Source: Cellvibrio mixtus subsp. mixtus J3-8 (lineage in GTDB: Bacteria > Pseudomonadota > Gammaproteobacteria > Pseudomonadales > Cellvibrionaceae). From it: a stretch of DNA of 64,000 nucleotides. Both the position numbers and the translations under genes were made by a program. The stretch lies in assembly GCF_000766945.1 (NCBI RefSeq), contig NZ_KN266207.1:749843-813842 (forward strand), given 5' to 3'. Every line of letters starts with the position of its first letter. Position 1 is the first letter of the stretch. Of this stretch, positions 36,961-46,603 are shown piece by piece. A model generated the notes under the pieces. It had not been told where the DNA came from. It searched no databases and saw nothing but the letters and a program-made list of their open reading frames with translations.

Positions 36961-39018
36961 ATGCCTTTAGTCATTAACACCAATGTCGCTTCCTTGAATT
37001 CACAACGCCAATTGCTGAGTTCAGGAAACGCGCTCGATCGGGCAACTGAACGTTTGTCCTCGGGCCAACGTATTAACTCTGCGAAAGATGACGCAGCAGG
37101 TTTAGCAATTTCCAACCGCATGACGTCCCAGATTCGCGGCCTGGATCAAGCGATCCGCAACGCTAACGACGGTGTGTCGTTAATCCAGACCGCAGAAGGC
37201 GCACTGCAGGAAACAACCAATATCCTGCAACGTATGCGTGAACTGTCCATCCAGTCTGCGAACGGAATCTATTCACCGGCAGACCGCAAAACACTGGATG
37301 CGGAAGTTCAACAGCTGATTCTGGAATTGGATCGTATTTCCAACTCCACGTCCTTCAACGGACAAAAATTACTGGATGGCTCACTGGGTAAAGTTGATTT
37401 GCAAGTGGGTGCCGATGCCGGCCAAACCATCACCATGAAAATTCCTGCGATGGATGCCAAAACCCTGGGGATGGGTTTTGTGGGTGTGGATATGCTGGGT
37501 GGCCAGATTGATCTTTCTACCTTGTTAATTAATGAGAATGACATTCTTATTAATGGCCAGTCGATTGCGAAATCCCTGGAAAGTTACAACGGCTTTAATA
37601 TCGTTGGCCCGCCAGCAGTAGCCGCGCAAACCCTGGATAAATTGATTAATTTGATCAACAAAAACGTTCTGGGCATTGATGCTTCCACGTATGCGCAAGC
37701 CACTGCAACAGGTGCTGGTACCGGTGTGTTGGAAGAGGGGCAGATCTTCCAGATTGCGATCACCAAACTCGACGGTACATTAACCACCGTACAGGTGAGC
37801 AACACCAAAAATATTGAAGAGCTTGCTGAAAAAATCAACACTGAAAGTGGTGGCATGCTGAATGCGAGGGTAGGTGAGAACAGCAAATTAAGTATTGCAG
37901 GTATTAACGTATCGCAATTCGTAATCACTGACGGCAGCCTTCCTGCCAACTCTGCGGGCGGTAATATTAACGGCACTTATGCTGGTCGTTTGGTCCTTGA
38001 ATCCGAACACGGTGATCCAATCACCATCACTCGCGGCTCAACCGGTACATTGGCACAGTTGAATTCGCTGGGTTTCCGTGAAAACACTAACCCGGGCCAA
38101 ATTGAAGGGGTTGGTATCACAACGCCTGCGGTACCCTGGAATGTGGGTGATTTGTCGATTAATGGCGTCATCATTTCTAACAAAGATACCGATAGTTTGT
38201 TAGGAAAAATAAATGCCATTAACGCATCGCAGCAAGATACCGGTGTAACCGCTGACGTGTTTTCTTCAACAACGCTGGATTTTGGCGGTATCGATTTGAC
38301 GGCGATCACTGCGCCGTTGTTGATGAATGGTGAGCCGATCAACATCAACGGTTTGACAACTATTGCCGAAGTCGTTGCCGCATTTAACGCAAAGACCGAC
38401 GTAACCGGTATTAGTGCATCGTTGTTGGGAACCCGTGTAGTACTGGAAGGTAATTCTGCTGCAATCACATTTGGTGTGGATGCTACCAATACCGGTTTGG
38501 CCGACTTGAACGGCGAAGCATTACAAATTCAATCCGGTACCGGTGCGGCAACTACTATTAGTGCAACCTCGGAAACAGTTCCTGGCGGGATCAAGTTGAC
38601 CAGCAGCAATGGTTCACCAATTAGCGTTAAATTGGGGCCAAATGCCGTTGCTGCTACTTTGGGCTTGCTTGAATCCAACGTAACGGCGGAAGGTGCATTC
38701 GGTACCGCGATTGCCTCGATCAGTATCGCCACGGTACAGGGTGCACAAAAAGCGCTGGGTGTTATTGATAATGCGTTGACGACGATTAACGACGCGCGTT
38801 CACAGTTAGGTGCGATCAACAACCGTTTGGATTTCACCATGTCCAACCTGGCGAACGTATCGGAAAAAACATCGGCTTCCCGTTCGCGGATTGTGGATGC
38901 GGATTTCGCCGCAGAAACTGCTGCACTGAGCCGTGCGCAGGTATTGCAACAGGCAGCACAAGCGATGTTGGCACAATCAAATGCACGACCAGAACAGGTT
39001 CTGCAATTGCTCCGTTAA
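36961..39018 (+). CDS. Flagellin 2
   Basis: A second 685-residue flagellin, paralogous to flagellin 1 along its whole length. Its ends are [20 protein letters not shown] and [16 protein letters not shown]. The middle shares [32 protein letters not shown] and [16 protein letters not shown] segments but differs in many positions. It follows a sigma-54-like promoter rather than sigma-28 and is closed by an elaborate nested hairpin. The two copies may be expressed at different times or make a mixed filament. Confidence 0.95.
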   Translation: MPLVINTNVASLNSQRQLLSSGNALDRATERLSSGQRINSAKDDAAGLAISNRMTSQIRGLDQAIRNANDGVSLIQTAEGALQETTNILQRMRELSIQSANGIYSPADRKTLDAEVQQLILELDRISNSTSFNGQKLLDGSLGKVDLQVGADAGQTITMKIPAMDAKTLGMGFVGVDMLGGQIDLSTLLINENDILINGQSIAKSLESYNGFNIVGPPAVAAQTLDKLINLINKNVLGIDASTYAQATATGAGTGVLEEGQIFQIAITKLDGTLTTVQVSNTKNIEELAEKINTESGGMLNARVGENSKLSIAGINVSQFVITDGSLPANSAGGNINGTYAGRLVLESEHGDPITITRGSTGTLAQLNSLGFRENTNPGQIEGVGITTPAVPWNVGDLSINGVIISNKDTDSLLGKINAINASQQDTGVTADVFSSTTLDFGGIDLTAITAPLLMNGEPININGLTTIAEVVAAFNAKTDVTGISASLLGTRVVLEGNSAAITFGVDATNTGLADLNGEALQIQSGTGAATTISATSETVPGGIKLTSSNGSPISVKLGPNAVAATLGLLESNVTAEGAFGTAIASISIATVQGAQKALGVIDNALTTINDARSQLGAINNRLDFTMSNLANVSEKTSASRSRIVDADFAAETAALSRAQVLQQAAQAMLAQSNARPEQVLQLLR

Positions 39019-39036
39019 TCCGATTAACATCGGTCG

Positions 39037-39124
39037 CAAAAAACCGCAGCTTTTAAACTGCACCCCAAAAGTTGGACATCCGTCCAACTGGGCAAGGTGC
39101 AGTTCACAAGCTGCGGTTTTTTTG
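39037..39124 (+). terminator. Nested triple-stem terminator after fliC2, with IS150-like ends
   Basis: Three concentric stems: AAAAACCGCAGCTT with its complement (39038 to 39123), AACTGCACC/GGTGCAGTT, and AGTTGGAC/GTCCAACT around a 4-base loop. A T-run follows. The inner arms ACTGCACCCC...GTTGGAC resemble terminal inverted repeats of IS150-type (IS3 family) elements placed back to back, so this may be a miniature element serving as terminator. Confidence 0.75.
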
Positions 39125-39234
39125 TTTTTACCTGAAACATCCTGGCGGGATGAACCGGCAAACATCGGCTAGGCTTACTAGATAATAGAAATGACCGGAT
39201 TATTTCAAAATGCTTTTTCACGCAGGTCTTTTGA

Positions 39235-41883
39235 ATGATTGATATTGGCCGCTCATCTACTGATCGATGGATGTTGCGTATTTTTTGGCTGGTTGTGGCT
39301 TATGTCATCGCTGGCCGGCTTTCGTTATTACTGGCGATTCCGCCGGGATTCGTGGCCGGTTTGTTTTTACCGATGGGTATTGCGTTAGGTGCAGTGCTGA
39401 TTTGGGGAATGCCCATGTTGTGGGGTGTTTTCCTCGGTTCAACCTTATTAAACATTTCAGTTTCTATGAGTACCGGGCAGCCTTTTTCGCTGGCGGTGGT
39501 TGCAGTTGCCGCTGAAATTGCATCTGGCAGCACTATCGCGAGCCTTGCAGGAACCTGGCTCATTCGCCACTACGTGGGGTTTCCCGATAAGTTAACGGAT
39601 GAGCGGAAAATTTTTGCGTTTTTTATTTTGGGTGGACCGGTCGCTACCAGCTTGAGTGCAAGCTTCGGCGTCCTCGTGCTCTACGCGAACGACATTATTC
39701 ATTTTAAACAAATGCTTTTTACCTGGTGGACATGGTGGATAGGTGACGCCATCGGTGTGTTAATTGCCACCCCTTTAATGTGTGTGTTGTTTGCGAGGCC
39801 CTATCATTTTTGGCATAACCGCCGTTATACGGTTGGTGCCCCAATCGTTGTTAGCAGCGTAATGGTAGTTACTGTTTTTGTACTCGCGAGTAACAATGAA
39901 CAGAAAAAGCTGGAAGATCATTTCAAACAACAAGCGGAATTAGTTACCGCCTCGGTCGAGTCAAGCTTGTCATCACTTGCCTATAGCCTTGCAACCTTGC
40001 GCGGGTTATTTATCGCCTCGGACCGTGTCACTCGTGAAGAATTTTCGGCCTATGTCAAATATGTTATTCCGGGTACGAAAGGCGTAGCGGGTGTTGCGTG
40101 GAATCAACATGTGCGTGCAGATGAACGCGATTTCTTTGAAAAAGAAATGGCAACACAAGGGTTTGAAAATTTTCATATCAAGGAAAAAACCGCCGTTGGA
40201 ACTTATGAAATTGCCCCGGATCGCGATGAATACACGGTAATAACTTATGTTGAACCCTGGCTGGAAAATCAAATACTGGTCGGAATTAATGTTGGTGTTG
40301 AGCCGGTTCGCACCGCTGCAAGAATTCGTGCGCGCGATACTGGCAGCCTCGCCATGACAGCGCCATTGCAGCTATTACAAAATCCGGGTTATGAACCCGG
40401 TGTTATTGTTTACCAGCCGGTATATCGAAAGGCGGAATATCTATCGACTGCCGCCGCCCGGCAACAAGCACTGATTGGCTATGCCACCGCTATTATTCGT
40501 GTCAATGAATTAATTCCACCGGCATTAATCAGTTTTACTGCTACTGATTTTGAAATACAGATTACGGATGTCACTGATACGTCTACACCTGTTATTTTCT
40601 TTTCATATCACGCGAAACCCGCATCCGCTTACGCACAAAGCCTGGAAATAAAACGTCAACTTGCTTTTGGCGGGCGGCATCTTTTGGTAAGTGTTATTCC
40701 TTCTGAAACTTTTTTATTGGAACATCGCAGTCTGCAATCCTGGTTTGTATTAGTCGGTGGATTATTATTTTGCAGTTTCCTGGGCGGATTTTTATTATTG
40801 ATTACCGGACGTGCGCAACATGTACGCGATTTGGTTGAACAGCGCACAAAAGAACTTGCCGCCATTCTTGAGCATGCCGTCGAGTCAATTTTAGTGGCGG
40901 ATGAGCGGGGAAAAATTATTAAAGCCAATCCGGCCGCCGCGCATTTGTTCGGTTATAAACTGGATACCCAACAAACGGTAGAAATAGGGCAGCTAATTCC
41001 GTTACTGCGTAACATGGTAACGGCAGACGGAGAGGTGTTACGAACGATCAACTGGTGTGAAAGCACAGGAATTCGTAGTGACGGTAGTGAATTGCCGATT
41101 GAATTAAGTGTGAGTCCGGTGGAATTCCAGGAGCGCCAATTTTTTACCATCATGGTTCATGACGCTACAGCAAAACGAAAAGTAGATCGCTTGAAAAATG
41201 AATTTATTTCTACCGTAAGCCATGAATTACGAACCCCCTTAACGTCTATAAAAGGCGCACTGGGAATTGCCCTGAGTGGTGACATCGGGCAACTGGAAGT
41301 GCGCATCAGGGATTTATTGGTCATCGCCAATAATAATGCTGATCGCCTCACCCGGTTGGTGAACGATATTCTGGATATCGACAAACTGGAATTTGGCAAT
41401 GTGCAATTAAATAACCAGCGCATTGCAATCTGTCCGTTGTTGCAACAGTCGGTAGCCCAAAACCAGGGATATTCTGCGCGCTATGGCGTAGAGCTGGTTT
41501 TTGATGACGTGGATGTGTCATTGCGGGAACTGCGTGCGAATCTGGACGCAGACCGGTTTTTACAGGTTATGTCCAACCTTTTATCGAACGCGATTAAATA
41601 TTCCCATTTGGGTGGCAAGGTAAGGGTAAGCATGATGCGCGAAGGAAATGAAGCCAAAATTTCCGTGGCAGACGAAGGGCAGGGAATTCCATCCGCATTT
41701 CGCCAGCGTATCTTCCGCAAGTTTGCACAAGTGGACTCGTCAGATACCAGGCGGCGCGATGGGACGGGGTTAGGGTTGAGTATCACCAAAGCCATTGTTG
41801 AGCGCTTCGGGGGAAGAATCGACTATCACTCTGTAGAAGGCGAAGGCACCGAATTTTTCTTCACAATACCAATTGTAGAGTAA
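39235..41883 (+). CDS. MASE1-CHASE-PAS histidine kinase
   Basis: This 882-residue inner-membrane sensor kinase has an N-terminal MASE1 domain of about eight helices (about 15-210) and a periplasmic CHASE domain (about 245-470, with LFIASDRVTREEF and GVAGVAWNQHV). A helix at about 500 and a PAS domain (540-640) follow. HisKA comes next, with the phospho-acceptor near H663 in STVSHELRTPLTSIKG, then HATPase (FRKFAQVDSSDTRRRDGTGL). There is no receiver domain or adjacent regulator. It lies between fliC2 and fliD, so a motility role is suggested by position only. Confidence 0.9.
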   Translation: MIDIGRSSTDRWMLRIFWLVVAYVIAGRLSLLLAIPPGFVAGLFLPMGIALGAVLIWGMPMLWGVFLGSTLLNISVSMSTGQPFSLAVVAVAAEIASGSTIASLAGTWLIRHYVGFPDKLTDERKIFAFFILGGPVATSLSASFGVLVLYANDIIHFKQMLFTWWTWWIGDAIGVLIATPLMCVLFARPYHFWHNRRYTVGAPIVVSSVMVVTVFVLASNNEQKKLEDHFKQQAELVTASVESSLSSLAYSLATLRGLFIASDRVTREEFSAYVKYVIPGTKGVAGVAWNQHVRADERDFFEKEMATQGFENFHIKEKTAVGTYEIAPDRDEYTVITYVEPWLENQILVGINVGVEPVRTAARIRARDTGSLAMTAPLQLLQNPGYEPGVIVYQPVYRKAEYLSTAAARQQALIGYATAIIRVNELIPPALISFTATDFEIQITDVTDTSTPVIFFSYHAKPASAYAQSLEIKRQLAFGGRHLLVSVIPSETFLLEHRSLQSWFVLVGGLLFCSFLGGFLLLITGRAQHVRDLVEQRTKELAAILEHAVESILVADERGKIIKANPAAAHLFGYKLDTQQTVEIGQLIPLLRNMVTADGEVLRTINWCESTGIRSDGSELPIELSVSPVEFQERQFFTIMVHDATAKRKVDRLKNEFISTVSHELRTPLTSIKGALGIALSGDIGQLEVRIRDLLVIANNNADRLTRLVNDILDIDKLEFGNVQLNNQRIAICPLLQQSVAQNQGYSARYGVELVFDDVDVSLRELRANLDADRFLQVMSNLLSNAIKYSHLGGKVRVSMMREGNEAKISVADEGQGIPSAFRQRIFRKFAQVDSSDTRRRDGTGLGLSITKAIVERFGGRIDYHSVEGEGTEFFFTIPIVE

Positions 41884-41938
41884 TCAAAGGCTTACAGTAT
41901 TTTTACCAAACTCTTTACCATGCAATATTCAGGGGGGT

Positions 41939-41954
41939 TGGCCCGGTTTATGCT
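41939..41954 (+). promoter_or_regulatory. Possible sigma-54 promoter of fliD
   Basis: TGGCCC-GGTTTA-TGCT keeps the invariant GG and GC at 12-base spacing with two mismatches to consensus. Confidence 0.45.
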
Positions 41955-42002
41955 GAGTTGGACCTGTATAGATGTTTTCTTAAAAAAAGCGGCAAAACCG
42001 GC

Positions 42003-42029
42003 TAAAGTTTACCCATGAGTTGCCGCTAA
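42003..42029 (+). promoter_or_regulatory. Sigma-28 promoter of fliD
   Basis: TAAAGTTT begins at 42003 and GCCGCTAA spans 42022-42029, with the 15-base spacer after TAAA. One mismatch to consensus; the ATG is 38 bases downstream. Confidence 0.75.
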
Positions 42030-42066
42030 CCCGGGTAAGCGGTAATTTTATGGCGTGGAGGTATCC

Positions 42067-44127
42067 ATGGTGAGCAGTACAACGAGTTCAACCAACAGCA
42101 ATGCATCAACAGGTTCCAGCATCATCAGTGCTTTGGGGACTGGTTCAGGCATTGATAGTAATAAACTGGCTGACCAACTCACAGAAGCCAATAAACAGGT
42201 CCAGGCTCAACGTTTAACCACAAAAAAAACCTTACTGGAAACCCAGATTTCAGATTACGGTTTAATGCGCAGCGCTTTATCCAAACTTGAAAGTGCTGCA
42301 TCAGCATTGGGTAGTGCTGATACTTTCAATGCCAAATCCCTTTCGGTTCCGGATACCAAATTGCTCAGTATCACCAAACTGGACGCAAAAGCGGCTGCTG
42401 GTGGTTATCAATTAAAAGTAGAGCAGGTTGCCCAATCGCAATCCGTTAGTTCCGGCACGTTCAGCTCAATGACTGATCCCATTGGCAAAGGCACATTGGT
42501 TATTCGTTTGGGCGAATGGAACGCTGCCGGTACCGATTTTGAAGTCGACTCCTCTAAAGTTGGTGGCGGCACTATTACTATCGACGATAGCAACAACTCC
42601 CTGACCGGTCTGCGCGACGCGATCAACAAAGCAAACATGGGTGTGTCTGCCAGTATCGTAGGTGATGGCGGTTCTTATCGTTTGTTATTGACCGCTAAAT
42701 CCGGTGCTAAAAATGAAATCGAAATAACGGCTACCGAAGATGCCGGCGCACTGGGTTTGGCGAAGTTTGATTTCAACGAAACCACACGCAACATGACCCA
42801 GCAACAAGAAGGCCTTGATGCAAAAATACGCGTGAATGGTTTATTGGTTAGCCGTGAATCCAATCAAATTAAAGATGTAATTGACGGTTTGGAATTCGAT
42901 TTATTTGGCGCGTCATTAACCGAAACAATCAGTGTTTCTATCAACGAAGACAAAAGTGTTGGCGAAAAAGCGATTCGCGATTTCGTCGCTGCTTACAATA
43001 CTTTTAAAACCGAAGTGGAAAAACTGGTAGGTTTTGATACTGAGCTAAAAGATTACGGCAGTTTGAAAACAGATCCACTCGCGAAAAGCCTGACACAAGG
43101 TATTCGTAATTTATTATCCAGCGCAGTTCCCGGTTTGGGTGATAGTGGTTTTAGTTCATTGTCGAGCCTTGGTATTCGTACTGAGCGTGACGGTTCGCTA
43201 AAGATTGTTGAGGACGAAGAAAACACTGGTTTCCGTGCAGCCATTGATAAGCACTACGATATGGTGCGCGATTTATTTGTACCCAAAAAATCATCTTCAG
43301 CCGCCAATATTGAATTAAACAAATACACTGCCCAAAGTAAACCGGGCACATATGATGTTGTTATTACCCAGCAACCATCCAAAGGCAAAAATACCGGTGC
43401 AGCAATGGGTATAACTTTTCCATTAGATACCACCGGAAAAGATTACAACTTTAAAGTTAAACTGGATGGAACCGAAAGTGCGCTAATCACTATTCCTGCC
43501 GGAAAAACCTATGCTTCAGCGGGCGCCCTGGCTGCGGATATCCAAAGCCTGATTAACCTTGATGCAAATATCAAAGGCGTAAAATCCACTGTTGCAGTGA
43601 GTGTCGATGCCGGCAAACTGGTATTTACCTCTGATTCTTATGGCAGCACCAGTAAAGTGGAATTTACGGCAGTCTCTTCGGATATGGATGACCTGGGAAT
43701 TGCGCTTGGTAGCGGCACGGCCGGTACTGATGTGGGCGGCACTGTTGCCGGAAAAGTTGCATTCGGTTATGGCAATGTATTGCTACCGGCCCTGGGTTCT
43801 GACGCAGAAGGTTTGAGTATGACCGTGCAGCCCGGCGCAACTGGCGGAACCATTACATTTTCCCGTGGTTTGGCCGGCGGGCTCAGCAATCAGATAAATG
43901 ATTATTTGAAATCGTCCGGTATAATTAAAGAGCGCGAAACGACGATTAACAAAGACATTAAAAAAGTTGAGGAAGATGAAACCGCCTTAACGCGTCGTAG
44001 TGATGCTTATCGTGCGCGCCTTATGTCACAATTCCAGGCCATGGAAAGTATCGTTCGTTCATTAAATTCTACCGGTGATTTCCTGGACGGTATTTTGGAT
44101 CGTTTGCCTTTCACCTCCAAGAATTAA
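42067..44127 (+). CDS. fliD: FliD, filament cap protein, long form
   Basis: FliD caps the growing filament and controls flagellin folding. The 686-residue protein has an N-terminal coiled coil with SALGTGSGIDSNKLADQLTE and the FliD_N signature. FliD_C has RVNGLLVSRESNQIKDVIDG, AIRDFVAAYNTFKTEVEKL and a C-terminal coiled coil. It is longer than the enteric 468 residues, with extra modules at about 420-590 (GALAADIQSLINLDANIKG). ATG 42067 follows GGAGG; GTG 42055 is the alternative. Confidence 0.95.
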   Translation: MVSSTTSSTNSNASTGSSIISALGTGSGIDSNKLADQLTEANKQVQAQRLTTKKTLLETQISDYGLMRSALSKLESAASALGSADTFNAKSLSVPDTKLLSITKLDAKAAAGGYQLKVEQVAQSQSVSSGTFSSMTDPIGKGTLVIRLGEWNAAGTDFEVDSSKVGGGTITIDDSNNSLTGLRDAINKANMGVSASIVGDGGSYRLLLTAKSGAKNEIEITATEDAGALGLAKFDFNETTRNMTQQQEGLDAKIRVNGLLVSRESNQIKDVIDGLEFDLFGASLTETISVSINEDKSVGEKAIRDFVAAYNTFKTEVEKLVGFDTELKDYGSLKTDPLAKSLTQGIRNLLSSAVPGLGDSGFSSLSSLGIRTERDGSLKIVEDEENTGFRAAIDKHYDMVRDLFVPKKSSSAANIELNKYTAQSKPGTYDVVITQQPSKGKNTGAAMGITFPLDTTGKDYNFKVKLDGTESALITIPAGKTYASAGALAADIQSLINLDANIKGVKSTVAVSVDAGKLVFTSDSYGSTSKVEFTAVSSDMDDLGIALGSGTAGTDVGGTVAGKVAFGYGNVLLPALGSDAEGLSMTVQPGATGGTITFSRGLAGGLSNQINDYLKSSGIIKERETTINKDIKKVEEDETALTRRSDAYRARLMSQFQAMESIVRSLNSTGDFLDGILDRLPFTSKN

Positions 44128-44134
44128 TTAAAAC

Positions 44135-44168
44135 CCGCTGTTCCGTGTGGAATGGCGGCGTATTTTTT
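44135..44168 (+). terminator. Terminator after fliD
   Basis: CCGCTGTTCC/GGAATGGCGG stem (two G-U pairs) with loop GTGT and a seven-T tail. Confidence 0.75.
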
Positions 44169-44285
44169 TAAATTATTTCTAGCATTTTTTTCATCATTTA
44201 ACGATCTTTATAATTTCGTGACCTTTAATAGAACTTTTGCTATATAACTAATCTATATTAGTAACGGCAACTGAAGGGGAATGTT

Positions 44286-44969
44286 ATGTCGAAGATCTTC
44301 GCACTCATACCCGCACGTGGTGGATCAAAAGGCATATTGCAAAAAAATATTGCTCCTTTATTGGATCAACCCCTTATTGCCTATAGCATAAAAGCGGCAC
44401 AAGCTTCTGCAGTCATAGATGAAGTTTATGTATCCTCTGATGACGAACAAATTTTATCAGTTGCTCACTATTACAATGCAGAACGGATAAAACGTGATCC
44501 GCATTTAGCGCGTGATGATTCACCAACTGATCCAGTGGTTGCTGAATTTATCCATCGCATTAAACCGGCAAATAAAGACCTTATTGTTTTACTTCAACCG
44601 ACATCACCACTGCGAACAGCAAACCATATTAGCGAAGCGCTTGCAGAATTTAATGATTTCCCGACGTGCCGAAGCCTCGTCAGCGTTTATGAGATTAACA
44701 ATAAATATTTAAAGGCATTTGTGGGCGGCGGGGAGTTTTTGCATCCACTGGCAGGTGATCATGCCTCTTACTCGTACCGCCAGGATCTACCCTCGCTCTA
44801 CATGCCTAACCAGGCTATTTCCATTTTCAAAGTAGATGAATTTTTACGTGAAGAAAAAATCCCTCGCACACATATTATTCCTTATCTGATGTCGGAAGAA
44901 GATAGTTTATATATTGAATCAACCGATGATTTAATTATCGCAGAGCAGCGTTTGCGAAAACGTTTGTGA
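44286..44969 (+). CDS. CMP-sugar (acylneuraminate-type) cytidylyltransferase
   Basis: This 227-residue cytoplasmic enzyme of the NeuA/PseF/LegF family activates a nonulosonic acid with CTP. It has the N-terminal nucleotide-binding signature LIPARGGSKGILQKNI, the DEVYVSSDDEQIL segment and the LLQPTSPLRTANHI motif. Its place directly after fliD suggests it activates pseudaminic or legionaminic acid for flagellin O-glycosylation, but no glycosyltransferase or other sugar gene is in the window. The exact sugar cannot be read. Confidence 0.85.
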   Translation: MSKIFALIPARGGSKGILQKNIAPLLDQPLIAYSIKAAQASAVIDEVYVSSDDEQILSVAHYYNAERIKRDPHLARDDSPTDPVVAEFIHRIKPANKDLIVLLQPTSPLRTANHISEALAEFNDFPTCRSLVSVYEINNKYLKAFVGGGEFLHPLAGDHASYSYRQDLPSLYMPNQAISIFKVDEFLREEKIPRTHIIPYLMSEEDSLYIESTDDLIIAEQRLRKRL

Positions 44970-45024
44970 TGCAGTAAAAAACGTAGCCGAATAAAATTCT
45001 TACAGGCGGATCTATAGGGTTAAC

Positions 45025-45204
45025 TCATACCGCATGAACAGAAAGTTGCGATGATTGGAAGCATTTGCAAATAAATAACAACGTTTCACGGGTTTCAGGG
45101 TCTTCAACTTTTCGCGCAATTTCTATCGCTTCCCGGAATCGATGTTGTATGCAAAGGATTCGGGCCGTGCGAATACGTTCAATATCATTAAGTTCAGTTC
45201 CCAT
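45025..45204 (-). CDS. Small helical hypothetical protein
   Basis: A 59-residue protein with RTARILCIQHRFREAIEIAR followed by a second short helix, reminiscent of a single tetratricopeptide hairpin. The start at 45204 is set by AGGAG seven bases upstream; the longer frame to 45231 lacks one. It is convergent with the cytidylyltransferase gene. I recognise no family. Confidence 0.5.
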   Translation of the reverse strand: MGTELNDIERIRTARILCIQHRFREAIEIARKVEDPETRETLLFICKCFQSSQLSVHAV

Positions 45205-45438
45205 CAGTTCACTCCTTCCAATCAATGCCATGAATAAAATCTAGCCAATATTTGGCGAAGCCGTTAGCCAGTTTTAAGTATGATTTTTCATAGAAAAATG
45301 TCTGGATATTGACCTTGTCCCACGGGAGGTTCCTATGGAGCAGGTGCGTTGGGTTTGGTTTTGTAAACCTGGCTGACATTTATCAGATAATTGCGCTAGG
45401 CTTGCTGAAAACGCTAATAACCTGACAGGAACCTGACC

Positions 45439-46284
45439 ATGATAAAAAAACAGCTTGCCCTCTATTGTGTATCCAGCGCCTTCGCTTGTCTGGTCGCTAC
45501 CAACCTTTACGCAGCCGGGACAACCTCTACAGCAGCGGATACGGAGGAATGGGTCGACCTGTTTAACGGTAAAGATTTGAGCAACTGGTCACCCAAGGTT
45601 CGCGGTTATCCTCTTGGCGAGAACGCATTGGACACCTTTCGTGTGAAAGACGGGATCATGCAAATCCGTTACGACAAATACGATGAGTTTGGCGGAAAAT
45701 TTGGTCATATCTTTTCCAATGCCGGTCCGTTTTCCTACTACAAAATCCAGGTTGAATATCGCTTTGTGGGCGATCAGGTAAAAGGTGGCCCGGACTGGGC
45801 TTATCGTAACAACGGTATTATGTTCCATACCCAGGACCCAAAAACCATGACCGTGGAGCAAGATTTCCCCGGTTGCATGGAATATCAATTGTTGGGTGGC
45901 AATGGCAAAGATGCGCGCAGTACCGGCAATTTATGTACACCGGGTTCGCAAGTGGTGATTAACGGCGAATTGCGCAAAGACCATTGTATGAACTCAACGA
46001 GCGACACCTTCCATGGTGATCAATGGGTAACTGCTGAACTGGTGGTACATGGCAGTAAATTGGCCCAACACATCATCAATGGTAAGAAAGTATTCGAGTA
46101 CAACGATCTGCAATGGGATGACGGCAAGCCGATGGAAGGCGGTTATATCGCCCTGCAAGCAGAAACTGCGCCGACGGATTTCCGTAAAGTGCGTATTCTG
46201 AATCTGGAAGGTTGCATGGATAAAAAAGCGAAAAACTATAAAAGTTATTTCGTGAAGGATAATCCGAAGGTTTGTAAGTTTTAA
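45439..46284 (+). CDS. Exported DUF1080 protein (3-keto-disaccharide hydrolase type)
   Basis: A 281-residue exported protein with a signal peptide (cleavage near LYAAGT) and one concanavalin-like DUF1080 domain beginning EWVDLFNGKDLSNWSPKVRG. It contains RNNGIMFHTQDP and ends in GYIALQAETAPTDFRKVRIL. Some DUF1080 proteins hydrolyse 3-keto-glycosides after a sugar oxidase. Cysteines in FPGCMEYQ, GNLCTP and KDHCMN may form disulphides. A GAACCTGACC leader precedes the ATG without a strong Shine-Dalgarno. Substrate unknown. Confidence 0.85.
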   Translation: MIKKQLALYCVSSAFACLVATNLYAAGTTSTAADTEEWVDLFNGKDLSNWSPKVRGYPLGENALDTFRVKDGIMQIRYDKYDEFGGKFGHIFSNAGPFSYYKIQVEYRFVGDQVKGGPDWAYRNNGIMFHTQDPKTMTVEQDFPGCMEYQLLGGNGKDARSTGNLCTPGSQVVINGELRKDHCMNSTSDTFHGDQWVTAELVVHGSKLAQHIINGKKVFEYNDLQWDDGKPMEGGYIALQAETAPTDFRKVRILNLEGCMDKKAKNYKSYFVKDNPKVCKF

Positions 46285-46603
46285 CCAATAAATTACTAAT
46301 CCTGTATTGGCACGGCTCATTGCCGTGCCTGATTATTTCTCCAAGAATACAAATATCCGTTATAGAAACGTAGTCGGAAGCGGCTATTGTGAACTTAAAA
46401 AAATAAGTGTGATGTGCGATGCATACAATTAATATACGCTATTTTTATCCTTAAAATTAATTCTTCATTTCACCTTATCGCTATATATCTGTGTCAATTA
46501 CTGACGCTTAAAATATTATTCAATAGTTGCTCATGGTATTTTTGCGAAGCTACTATGTACTCGCCTTATCATATGGGCATAGGGAATTAATCAGGAGAAT
46601 AAA
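46285..46603. other. AT-rich gap after the DUF1080 gene
   Basis: It begins with a GGCACGGC/GCCGTGCC hairpin at 46309-46329 that may end the DUF1080 transcript. The rest is AT-rich upstream sequence of the following gene with AGGAG at 46593-46597. No gene is visible. Confidence 0.5.
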
